Shown piece after piece: positions 1 through 6,746 of a stretch of 9,395 nucleotides of DNA (within the stretch, counting starts at the first letter, position 1; each line of letters opens with the position of its first letter). The position numbers and the translations under genes were made by a program. The stretch is from Prevotellaceae bacterium (GTDB lineage: Bacteria; Bacteroidota; Bacteroidia; Bacteroidales; UBA932). Under the pieces are notes generated by a model. The model had not been told where the DNA came from. It searched no databases and was given only the letters and a program-made list of their open reading frames with translations. The stretch lies in the NCBI GenBank assembly GCA_031288885.1, contig JAITQP010000187.1, positions 1-9,395 on the forward strand. Direction: 5' to 3'.

Positions 1-7
1 ATCAGAC

Positions 8-38
8 TTGCTATTCCTGTAAATTTCATTTACATTTG
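8..38 (+). promoter_or_regulatory. Bacteroidota-type promoter of the ATPase/nuclease gene
   Basis: A -7 element TACATTTG at 31-38 matches the Bacteroidota consensus TAnnTTTG exactly. TTG at 8-10 lies 20 bases upstream, the expected spacing for the -33 element. Transcription would start near 45, giving a leader of under 20 bases before the ATG at 63. There is no Shine-Dalgarno sequence, as is usual in this phylum. The promoter is inferred from sequence only. Confidence 0.6.
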
Positions 39-62
39 CGTTGAACTTTTAATCGCAACGCT

Positions 63-1625
63 ATGCTACCCATTAGAAAATTGCCCATCGGCATACAGGA
101 TTTTGAGAAGCTGCGCACAGGGAATAACGTGTATGTTGACAAGACTGCATATATATATCAACTTGCAAGTATCGATTCGCCATACTTTCTTGCCCGTCCG
201 CGCCGCTTTGGCAAAAGCCTTTTCCTCTCTACGCTCAAGGCCTACTTTCTGGGCAAAAAAGAACTCTTTGAAGGACTGGCGGTTGCCGAGCTGGAAAAGG
301 ATTGGATAGAGTATCCGGTATTTCACATCGACATGAACGTGGGCATTATTACGGACTCTGCTTCGCTGGTCAGGAGGCTTGGCGTTATTTTAGATGACTT
401 GGAGAAGCTGTGGGGCAGGGCTGTTGAGGATAACGACCCTGCCTCGCGCTTCTTGGGGCTCATAAGCAGGGCATACGAACAAACCGGACGCAAAGTGGTC
501 GTTTTGGTGGACGAGTACGATAAGCCTTTGCTCGGCACCATGGATGATTTAAATGTAAACAAAGATATACGCGACGTGCTCAAAGGTTTCTACGGCGTGC
601 TAAAGAGCGCCGATGCTTACCTGCGCTTTGTTTTGCTCACCGGCGTTACCAAGTTCTCAAAAGTTAGCGTCTTTAGCGACCTAAACCACTTGGTGGATAT
701 TAGTCTGGATAAGGAGTATGCCGCCATTTGCGGCATCTCGGAATCGGAGCTGGTCAGCTGCTTTCAGCAGGAAATTACAGCCTTAGCCAAAGAAATCGGC
801 AAAACTTACGACGAAACGCTTGCCGAGCTGAAGAAGCGTTACGACGGCTACCACTTTGCCAAGGAAAGCGAGGGCATGTACAACCCGTTTAGCCTGCTGA
901 ATACCTTATCCAAAAAAGATTTTAGCAACTACTGGTTTGCCACCGGCACGCCGACGTTCCTTGTCAAAATGCTCAAGAAGCTGGATTTTGACGTTAAAAC
1001 CTTGGAGGGCGGCGTACGGATTTCGGCAGACTCCATCACCGACTACCGCGCCGAGTTCGAGGATCCCGTCCCGCTGCTCTACCAAAGCGGCTACCTGACG
1101 ATACTATCGTACAACGACCGCTTCAACTCCTACACGCTGGGTTTCCCGAATGAGGAGGTGAAATACGGCTTTTTCAACGAGCTGCTGCCCGCTTACGTGC
1201 CGGGGAAAAATGTTCGGAGCGAATTTTACGTGGGGTGCTTTATCGAAGATTTGCTGGCAAACAACGTGGATAGCTTCATGACCCGCCTGAGCGCCTTTTT
1301 CGCCGGCGTTCCCTACGACCTGAACAACAAGGAGGAAAAGCACTACCAAACCATTTTCTTCATTTTCTTCCGCCTGATGGGGCAGTTTATAGAGGTGGAG
1401 CAGCACAGCGCCGTGGGGCGCGCCGATGCGGTGGTGGTGACGGACGATACGGTGTTTGCCTTTGAGTTCAAGCTCTCCGAAAACGCTACCGCCGAGGATG
1501 CCGTGAAGCAGATAGACGAAAAAGGCTACCTAAAACCCTACGCCGCCGCAAACAAAAAGCTGGTGAAGGTGGGCGTAGAGTTCAGCAAGCAGGAGCGCGG
1601 AATAAACTGCTGGAAGGTGGCGTGA
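63..1625 (+). CDS. AAA-ATPase-like protein with C-terminal PD-(D/E)XK nuclease domain (DUF1703 type)
   Basis: This is a 520-residue protein of a family abundant and often multi-copy in Bacteroidota, whose biological role is not established. The N-terminal half (about 5-215) is the AAA-ATPase_like domain. It opens with the family signature LPIGIQDFEKLR and YVDKT (24-28), followed by a Walker A variant RPRRFGKSL (45-53) and a Walker B strand ending VDEYDKP (149-155). The C-terminal region (about 385-515) is a PDDEXK_9-like nuclease fold: GRAD (452-455) supplies the acidic residue, FEFK (467-470) the E-x-K pair, and Q483 fits the helical motif. All core residues look intact, so this does not look like a pseudogene. 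It has its own promoter and runs convergently into the yfcE-like gene, with only 52 bases between stop codons. It has no partner gene beside it in this window. The left part of the gene looks less GC-rich than the right part. Nuclease and NTPase activities are inferred from motifs; defence, mobility or regulation are all possible roles. Confidence 0.9.
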   Translation: MLPIRKLPIGIQDFEKLRTGNNVYVDKTAYIYQLASIDSPYFLARPRRFGKSLFLSTLKAYFLGKKELFEGLAVAELEKDWIEYPVFHIDMNVGIITDSASLVRRLGVILDDLEKLWGRAVEDNDPASRFLGLISRAYEQTGRKVVVLVDEYDKPLLGTMDDLNVNKDIRDVLKGFYGVLKSADAYLRFVLLTGVTKFSKVSVFSDLNHLVDISLDKEYAAICGISESELVSCFQQEITALAKEIGKTYDETLAELKKRYDGYHFAKESEGMYNPFSLLNTLSKKDFSNYWFATGTPTFLVKMLKKLDFDVKTLEGGVRISADSITDYRAEFEDPVPLLYQSGYLTILSYNDRFNSYTLGFPNEEVKYGFFNELLPAYVPGKNVRSEFYVGCFIEDLLANNVDSFMTRLSAFFAGVPYDLNNKEEKHYQTIFFIFFRLMGQFIEVEQHSAVGRADAVVVTDDTVFAFEFKLSENATAEDAVKQIDEKGYLKPYAAANKKLVKVGVEFSKQERGINCWKVA

Positions 1626-1650
1626 AATAACCAAATCCGATGCGCCTTCC

Positions 1651-1685
1651 CAATTCCTAATTCCCAATTCGTAATTCCTAATTCT
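1651..1685. repeat. Array of five 7-bp repeats (YAATTCN)
   Basis: Five contiguous heptamers lie here on the plus strand: CAATTCC, TAATTCC, CAATTCG, TAATTCC, TAATTCT. They fill the space between the convergent stop codons and run into the minus-strand metallophosphoesterase gene: its stop codon (TAG, read from 1678-1680) and last two codons lie inside the array. The same heptamer recurs at 3328-3369. The function is unknown. It does not form a hairpin and is not an obvious terminator. Confidence 0.75.
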
Positions 1686-2169
1686 TCCTCCACTCTCCCA
1701 CCTCCAGTCCGCTCATGCTACCGTTTTGGATTTCGAGCCGGACGGCGGTGCGCACGGCGTGAAACCCGTACCTGCCCGCCGCGCCCGGGTTGATGTGCAG
1801 GCAGCTCAGCTTTTTGTCAAACATAACCTTGAGGATGTGCGAATGTCCGCAGACAAAGAGCTGCGGGGGGTTGCTGCGGAGCAGCCCGCCCACGGAGGGG
1901 TCGTACCTGCCCGGGTAGCCGCCAATGTGCGTCATGAGCACCTGCACGCCCTCGCACGCGAAGCGCTGGTAGAGCGGGTGAGAGCGGCGTATATCCTCGC
2001 CGTCGATATTACCGTACACGGCGCGCAGCGGCTTGAATGCAGCAATAGCCTCGGCAACGCTGCTGCCGCCAATGTCGCCCGCATGCCACACCTCGTCAAC
2101 TTCGGCAAAAAAGTGGCGTAGCGGCTCGTCAAACAGCCCGTGCGTGTCCGATAAAATTCCGATTTTCAT
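1678..2169 (-). CDS. YfcE/MJ0936-type metallophosphoesterase
   Basis: This is a predicted cytoplasmic, metal-dependent phosphodiesterase of the calcineurin-like superfamily; its physiological substrate is unknown. From the ATG at 2169 it has 163 residues, normal for this compact family. The two-metal site is complete: D8 and H10 in SDTHG, D32 in AGD, N54 in GNID, H81 in MTH, and H109 and H111 in GHSH, followed by the usual NPGA turn. The reading frame extends to a TTG at 2178, but the ATG at 2169 gives the standard MKIGILSDTHG opening and is preferred. It sits 30 bases after the second ompH-like gene on the same strand with no terminator between, so it is probably the last gene of the envelope operon. 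Its stop codon lies in a heptamer repeat array. The yfcE name would be by similarity only. Confidence 0.88.
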   Translation of the reverse strand: MKIGILSDTHGLFDEPLRHFFAEVDEVWHAGDIGGSSVAEAIAAFKPLRAVYGNIDGEDIRRSHPLYQRFACEGVQVLMTHIGGYPGRYDPSVGGLLRSNPPQLFVCGHSHILKVMFDKKLSCLHINPGAAGRYGFHAVRTAVRLEIQNGSMSGLEVGEWRKN

Positions 2170-2199
2170 GGAAGGCAAGCTGCCCGCGCGGCTGCGCTG

Positions 2200-2751
2200 C
2201 TATCTTGCGATAGCGGCAGCCTTTGGCAGGGTTTTGTCGGCGGGGATATTCAGCTCTTTCCTCACCAGCTCCGTGATGTCGATGCTCTGCTCCGTATCCC
2301 AGTAGGCCAAGGCGGCGTTGCTCACGTCGTAGATGTAGATAAATCCGTTGTCCTTGCCCACCTTTTTGACGGCGCTGGTTGCCCTTTCGACAACAGGCCG
2401 CAGCAGCTCCATTTGGCGCTTTTGCAGGTCTTCGCGGGCGGTAGCCTGAAACTCCTGTATGCGCTGCCCCTTGTCCTGAAGGTCTTTCTCCTTTGTTTCG
2501 CGGATGGCGTCTGACCACGTTCTGGCTTTTTGCTGGTACTCCTGCAGCATCTTGTTGTAATCCACCTGCATGGTTTCTATCATTTCCTCCAAGTCTTTTG
2601 CGTAGCTCATGTACTTGACCTCCGCCGAATCGCGCTCGGGCATCAGCGCGAGCAACTCCTGCCCGTTAACATGGCCAAACTTGTAGGTTTGCTGCGCATT
2701 TGCGCCATACGCTACGGCAACAAGCGCAGCACATACGATGATTTTTTTCAT
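2200..2751 (-). CDS. OmpH/Skp-family periplasmic chaperone (second copy)
   Basis: This is a predicted Skp-like holdase that would bind unfolded outer-membrane proteins in the periplasm and deliver them to BamA. From the ATG at 2751 it has 183 residues. It begins with a signal peptide (MKKIIVCAALVAVAYGANA, cleavage after residue 19), followed by a mature start QTYKFGHVNGQELLALMP that matches the OmpH pattern. A long, charged, glutamine-rich helical segment (about 45-115) should form the tentacle-like coiled coil, and the chain returns to a short beta region (GFIYIYDVSNAALAY). A GTG at 2766 in the same frame would add five residues (VKKSV) ahead of the signal peptide; the ATG is the better start. 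It lies 47 bases after the first ompH-like gene. The two are clearly diverged paralogues, and this one has a longer C-terminal tail ending in an alanine-rich stretch. The family assignment is firm; substrate specificity is unknown. Confidence 0.9.
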   Translation of the reverse strand: MKKIIVCAALVAVAYGANAQQTYKFGHVNGQELLALMPERDSAEVKYMSYAKDLEEMIETMQVDYNKMLQEYQQKARTWSDAIRETKEKDLQDKGQRIQEFQATAREDLQKRQMELLRPVVERATSAVKKVGKDNGFIYIYDVSNAALAYWDTEQSIDITELVRKELNIPADKTLPKAAAIAR

Positions 2752-2798
2752 AACCGATTTTTTCACAATTTTTAAATTAATACTAAACTTTCAGCAAA

Positions 2799-3308
2799 TC
2801 AAAATCCTAACTTTTTCAGCACGTCGTCGCTCCTGTCGTAGCGCGGGTTGATGTAGATGAGCGAGGGGTTGTTGGCGGCGTCAAAGATGACGGCGTAGGT
2901 GCCCTCCGTGGCCACGTCCTTAATGGCGTTGTAGAGCTGGTCTTGTATGGGCTTTAGCAGCTCCTCGCGCTTTTTGAACAGCGTTCCCTCCGGACCAAAG
3001 TGCGTGCGCTGCAGCTCCTTTGCCTCCTTTTCTTTGGTGATGATTTCCTCCTCGCGCTTGCGCTTCATCTCCTCCGTAAGGAGCATTTTTTCGGCCTGAA
3101 ACGTGCGGAACATTTCGTCCACCTTTTTGTAGAGGTCGTCCACCTCCTTTTGGTAGGCGGTGGCGGCCTTTTCCACCTGCTCCTGCGCATTTTTGTACTT
3201 GGGCATTTTGTTCAGGATGTACTCCGAGTCTATCACAATGAACTTTTGCGCCTGCGCAGCGCTTACTCCCAGCATCAGCGCTACCGCTATCAAAATTATC
3301 TTTTTCAT
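2799..3308 (-). CDS. OmpH/Skp-family periplasmic chaperone (first copy)
   Basis: This Skp-like chaperone is encoded directly after bamA, its expected functional partner. From the ATG at 3308 it has 169 residues. The signal peptide MKKIILIAVALMLGVSAAQA (cleavage after residue 20) is followed by QKFIVIDSEYILNKMPKYKNAQ, the conserved OmpH start. A long charged helical section (about 40-115, rich in Lys and Glu) forms the coiled-coil arms, and a closing beta segment follows (TYAVIFDAANNPSLIYINPRYD). There are two in-frame ATGs, at 3314 and 3308. A GGAGG at 3315-3319 on this strand touches the first but lies six bases from the second, which also gives the cleaner signal peptide, so 3308 is chosen. 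This is one of the few clear Shine-Dalgarno sites in the window. A heptamer repeat array fills the spacer between it and bamA. Confidence 0.92.
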   Translation of the reverse strand: MKKIILIAVALMLGVSAAQAQKFIVIDSEYILNKMPKYKNAQEQVEKAATAYQKEVDDLYKKVDEMFRTFQAEKMLLTEEMKRKREEEIITKEKEAKELQRTHFGPEGTLFKKREELLKPIQDQLYNAIKDVATEGTYAVIFDAANNPSLIYINPRYDRSDDVLKKLGF

Positions 3309-3314
3309 ACTCAT

Positions 3315-3319
3315 CCTCC
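3315..3319 (-). promoter_or_regulatory. Shine-Dalgarno site of first ompH-like gene
   Basis: On the minus strand the bases read GGAGG, six bases before the ATG at 3308. They directly abut an upstream in-frame ATG at 3314, which is too close to be served by this site. The spacing decides the start in favour of 3308. Confidence 0.6.
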
Positions 3320-3327
3320 GTATTTTA

Positions 3328-3369
3328 CAACTCTTAATTCCTAATTCTTAATTCTCAATTCTCAATTAA
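3328..3369. repeat. Array of six 7-bp repeats between bamA and ompH
   Basis: On the plus strand the heptamers read CAACTCT, TAATTCC, TAATTCT, TAATTCT, CAATTCT and CAATTAA. The last unit contains the bamA stop codon (TAA, read from 3366-3368). The array fills most of the spacer between bamA and the first ompH-like gene. It is the same repeat type, in the same orientation, and in the same stop-codon-overlapping position as the array at 1651-1685. The function is unknown. Confidence 0.75.
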
Positions 3370-5960
3370 AACGGCATTCCGATAATAAAGTGGAAGTTGC
3401 TACCGCTTGGGGTGGTTTCGCCCTGTATTTTGTCGAAGCCGTAGCCCCAGTCAATGCCCAGCAGGCCAATCATGGGCAGCATAAGCCGCACGCCCACGCC
3501 CGCGGAGCGCTTTATCGAAAATGGGTTGAACGATTTGATATTCAGCCATGCGTTGCCGCCCTCAAAGAATACCAGCCCGTAGATGGTGGACTGCGGCGAA
3601 AGCACAAACGGGTAGCGCAGCTCCACCGTAAACTTGTCGTACACGTTGGCAATGGATATGCCGTTGTTGTACGGCGTGAGCGAGCTGTTTTTGTACCCGC
3701 GCAGCCCAATGGTTTCGATGCCGTAGAGGTTGTAGCCCGACATGCCGTCGCCGCCCACGTCAAAGCCCTCGAAGGGCGAGTAGCCAAGGTCTTGGCTGAA
3801 GTAGCCGAGGTAGCCGAACTGCGTTTTGAGCGCAAATACAAAATCGCCCATGATTTGGTTGAACCACGCCATGCGGAACGACCACTTGTGGTACTCAATC
3901 CAGCGGTACTTTTCCTGCGGCGTCAGGTTGGGGTCGCTGTAGTTGAGGTTGTTGAACAGCGAGTACGGGGGCGTGATTTGCAGCCCGATGGACAGCTCCG
4001 AGCCTTTGCGCGGGTAAATGGGCTGGTCGGTGGAGTTGCGCCCCAGCACGGTTTTTACGCTGAAGTTGTTCGACATTCCGTTGGTAAAAATGAACTGCCC
4101 CGTCCAGTTGTTGAGCCTGTACTGCTGGTAGTCCACGGAGTTGTAAAGCGTAAAGTAGCTGTCCGGCCACTTGAGGCGCTGCCCCAACCCCACCGACGCC
4201 CCCAGCACCGACATGCTCATGTCGCCCGCTTGGTAAAAGTAGAGGCTGTTGTTTTGGTGGGTGTAGTAAACCGAAACCGACAGCGACTGGGGCTTTTTTC
4301 CGCCAAACCACGGCTCGGTGAAGCTCGTGCTGATAGCTTTGTAGTACGACCCGTTGGTTTGCCCGCGAATGGTGAGGGTTTGGTTATCGCCCGTAGGCAG
4401 CGGCTTCCACGCCTCCTTATCCAAAAGGCTGCCCATGGCGAAGTTGGTAAGGCGTAGGCCAATAGTCCCCACAAACATTCCCGCGCCCCACCCGCCGGAG
4501 AGCTCTATCTGGTCGTTGGGTTTTTCCTCCACAAGGTAGGTAATATCTACGGTTTCGTCTGCCGGATTGGGGTTGAGCTTTGGCTCCAGCTTTTCGGGGT
4601 CAAAGTGCCCCATTTGCGCCAGCTCGCGGACGGAGCGCATGATTTGCGTTTTGCTAAACAGGTCGCCCGGGCGCGTCCACAGCTCGCGGCGAATGATGCG
4701 CTCGTTGGTTTTGGTGTTGCCCTGTATAAAAATGTTGTTGATGGTGGCCTGCTTTCCCTCGTATATGCGCATTTCTACGTCCACCGAATCGCCCTCAATG
4801 CGCACCTCCGTGGGCTGCACGTTGAAGAAGAGGTAGCCGTCGTCCATGTACAGGGTGGCTATTGAGTTGGTTTCGTCGGTGCGCAGGTTTTTGTCCAGCG
4901 CCACCATGTCGTAAACATCGCCCCTGCGCAGCCGCAGAATGTTGGCCAAAAGCTCCGACGAGTAGCGCGTGTTGCCCACCCACGTGATGTTGCGGAAGTA
5001 GTACTTTTGCCCCTCGTACACTTTGAACTTCAGCCCCACGCGCTTATCGCTGATAATCCACATGGAGTCGCTCAGGATGGCGGCGTCGCGGTAGCCTTTT
5101 TCGTTGTAGTAGCTCAGGATGTGCTGCTTGTCCTCCTCCAGCTTTTTCTGGATGTACTTGGTGGAGCGCCAAAAGGTGTACCACCGCCTGCGGTGCACCT
5201 CCTTCATTGCGCCGCGCAGCTTCGATGTGCTCACCTGCGAGTTGCCCTCAAATTCTATTTCGGCAACGCGCACCTTGCTGTTTTTGCTCACCTCAAACAC
5301 CACGCGCACGCCGTTGCCGATGGACGTATCGGGGGTGACGGTGGCGTCCACCGCCACGTTGCGGAAGCCTTTTTCGTAGTAAAAGCGCTTGATAATATCA
5401 ACGCAGGCGTTTTTGAAGTACTCCGAGTACTCGTTGCCGCGCCGGATGTGCAGCGAGCCCTGCAAGTCCTCCTTTTCGCCCTTTTTCACCCCCTTAATGT
5501 CGTAGCTGATGATGCGGGGGCGCTCCTCGAGGTAAATGTCCAGCGTTATTTTATCCCCCACCACCTTGGCGGCCGACAGCTTCACGTTGGAGAACATGCC
5601 GTTTGCCCAGAATTTTTTGACGGACTGCGAAATCTGGTCGCTCGGAATGGTAATGGTGTCGCCGCGCGAAAAGCCGGAAATGTTGATAATCTGGTCGGAG
5701 TTGTAGTACTTCACCCCCGAGATGGTAATGTCGGCAATGACGTACTTTTTGGGGGATGTGTAATCTTTGGAGAGCTGCACGCTGCTCACGGCGGCTTCCT
5801 GAGGGTTGTCCGCCTCCGGCGATGCGCCCGCGACGCTGTCTGCCGTAGCGTTGGCAATGTTGGCAGTGTTGCCGGCGTTGCCGGCGCTATCAATAGCTTG
5901 CGCCCAACCTGCAAAAGGTATCGCAACGAGCACGCATGTTACTAAGAATTTTTCAAACAT
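3366..5960 (-). CDS. bamA: BamA, outer-membrane protein assembly factor
   Basis: BamA is the essential Omp85-family insertase that folds beta-barrel proteins into the outer membrane. The protein has 864 residues, close to the family norm. A signal peptide (about 1-20, ending AGWA) is followed by a low-complexity linker (21-70). Five POTRA repeats follow, at roughly 73-146, 147-226, 228-318, 320-402 and 403-480, and a 16-strand barrel from about 484 to the end. The loop-6 signature appears as LRGY (753-756), and the chain ends in an aromatic beta-signal (NFHFIIGMPF), so it looks complete. The linker carries a four-fold X-X-Asn tripeptide repeat and two D-S-[AV] motifs that fit the Bacteroidota O-glycosylation consensus. 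It starts at an ATG 37 bases after the uppS stop and is followed by two Skp-like chaperone genes, supporting a shared role in outer-membrane biogenesis. No separate promoter is visible upstream. Confidence 0.97.
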   Translation of the reverse strand: MFEKFLVTCVLVAIPFAGWAQAIDSAGNAGNTANIANATADSVAGASPEADNPQEAAVSSVQLSKDYTSPKKYVIADITISGVKYYNSDQIINISGFSRGDTITIPSDQISQSVKKFWANGMFSNVKLSAAKVVGDKITLDIYLEERPRIISYDIKGVKKGEKEDLQGSLHIRRGNEYSEYFKNACVDIIKRFYYEKGFRNVAVDATVTPDTSIGNGVRVVFEVSKNSKVRVAEIEFEGNSQVSTSKLRGAMKEVHRRRWYTFWRSTKYIQKKLEEDKQHILSYYNEKGYRDAAILSDSMWIISDKRVGLKFKVYEGQKYYFRNITWVGNTRYSSELLANILRLRRGDVYDMVALDKNLRTDETNSIATLYMDDGYLFFNVQPTEVRIEGDSVDVEMRIYEGKQATINNIFIQGNTKTNERIIRRELWTRPGDLFSKTQIMRSVRELAQMGHFDPEKLEPKLNPNPADETVDITYLVEEKPNDQIELSGGWGAGMFVGTIGLRLTNFAMGSLLDKEAWKPLPTGDNQTLTIRGQTNGSYYKAISTSFTEPWFGGKKPQSLSVSVYYTHQNNSLYFYQAGDMSMSVLGASVGLGQRLKWPDSYFTLYNSVDYQQYRLNNWTGQFIFTNGMSNNFSVKTVLGRNSTDQPIYPRKGSELSIGLQITPPYSLFNNLNYSDPNLTPQEKYRWIEYHKWSFRMAWFNQIMGDFVFALKTQFGYLGYFSQDLGYSPFEGFDVGGDGMSGYNLYGIETIGLRGYKNSSLTPYNNGISIANVYDKFTVELRYPFVLSPQSTIYGLVFFEGGNAWLNIKSFNPFSIKRSAGVGVRLMLPMIGLLGIDWGYGFDKIQGETTPSGSNFHFIIGMPF
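5850..5885. repeat. 9-bp tandem repeat inside bamA
   Basis: Four contiguous 9-bp units on the plus strand read GTTGGCAAT, GTTGGCAGT, GTTGCCGGC and GTTGCCGGC. On the coding strand they specify AGN-AGN-TAN-IAN in the linker between the signal peptide and POTRA 1. Because the unit is a multiple of three, gain or loss of copies would keep the frame. Confidence 0.75.
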
Positions 5961-5997
5961 TTATGAACTAATTTGTACTTACTCAACGGTTTCTGTA

Positions 5998-6729
5998 TTA
6001 CTCTTCAGCCACTCGCCCAAACCTGCGCTCGCGCTTTTGAAATTCCTTCAGGGCCTCCACAAAGTGCTGCTTCCCAAAATCAGGCCACAGCACCGGCGTG
6101 AAGTACAGCTCGCTATACGCTATTTGCCACAGCAAAAAGTTGCTCACGCGCAAATCGCCCCCTGTCCGTATAAAGAAGTCGGGGTCGGGTATATCGGCGG
6201 TGCTAAGGTACGACGATAGCAGCGCTTCGTTCACGTCGTCGGCGCTCAGCTTGCCCTGCGCCACGTCGCGGCACATTTGCCTTGCGGCGGCGGTAACATC
6301 CCACCGCCCGCTGTAGCTGAGGGCTATCACGAGCGTCAGCCCGGTGTTTTTTTCGGTTGAGCGGATGGTTTCGCTCAGCTTATCCTGCACCTTTGGGGGC
6401 AGCGTGGAGGCGTTGCCTATCGTTACCAGCCGTATGTTGTGCCGGTTAAGCGTGGCCGCTTCCTTTTCGATGGCGTCCACCAGCAGCGACATGAGCGCAT
6501 TTACCTCCAGCTTGGGGCGATTCCAGTTTTCGGTAGAAAACGTGTACAGCGTAAGGTACTTCACGCCCTGCTCTGCCGCCGCCTCCACCACCTTGCGCAC
6601 CGCGTCCACCCCGCTCCGGTGCCCAAACATGCGCTGCAAGCTTCGCCGCCTTGCCCAGCGACCGTTGCCGTCCATAATAATGGCAACGTGGCGGGGAGTA
6701 TTCGTTTCCTGAGGGCGCTGTTCGGTCAT
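5998..6729 (-). CDS. uppS: Isoprenyl transferase (undecaprenyl diphosphate synthase)
   Basis: This cytoplasmic cis-prenyltransferase condenses isopentenyl diphosphate units onto farnesyl diphosphate to make undecaprenyl diphosphate, the lipid carrier for peptidoglycan and surface polysaccharide synthesis. The 243 residues are a standard length. The signature regions are all present. HVAIIMDGNGRWA (14-26) carries the catalytic aspartate D20, and GHRSG (36-40) follows. TLYTFSTENW (60-69) is intact, as is the substrate-binding block RTGGDLRVSNFLLWQIAYSE (188-207). The chain ends with the usual basic RERRFG stretch. The ATG at 6729 lies 17 bases after the stop of the DUF6089 gene, and bamA follows 37 bases downstream, so translation is likely from one polycistronic message. 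Product chain length cannot be read from sequence, but the family and context make C55 the best guess. Confidence 0.96.
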   Translation of the reverse strand: MTEQRPQETNTPRHVAIIMDGNGRWARRRSLQRMFGHRSGVDAVRKVVEAAAEQGVKYLTLYTFSTENWNRPKLEVNALMSLLVDAIEKEAATLNRHNIRLVTIGNASTLPPKVQDKLSETIRSTEKNTGLTLVIALSYSGRWDVTAAARQMCRDVAQGKLSADDVNEALLSSYLSTADIPDPDFFIRTGGDLRVSNFLLWQIAYSELYFTPVLWPDFGKQHFVEALKEFQKRERRFGRVAEE

Positions 6730-6746
6730 AGCTCGTTTACTTTATT

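Noticed and set aside
1612..1650. Possible terminator hairpin between the convergent genes (arms 1612-1619 and 1643-1650)
   Set aside because: The stem is short with a G-T pair, the loop is 23 bases, and no T run follows on either strand.
1651..3369. Heptamer arrays considered as CRISPR or attachment sites
   Set aside because: The units are 7 bp and contiguous with no spacers, and no cas, integrase or transposase gene is nearby.
3390..4457. Long open frame on the plus strand opposite the bamA barrel region (355 codons)
   Set aside because: It is antisense to an unmistakable bamA, has low-complexity Val/Ala/Arg/His-rich composition typical of shadow frames in GC-rich genes, and shows no family motif.
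5007..5945. Long open frame on the plus strand opposite the bamA POTRA region (312 codons)
   Set aside because: Shadow of bamA codon bias: His/Val/Ala-rich with no recognisable domain.
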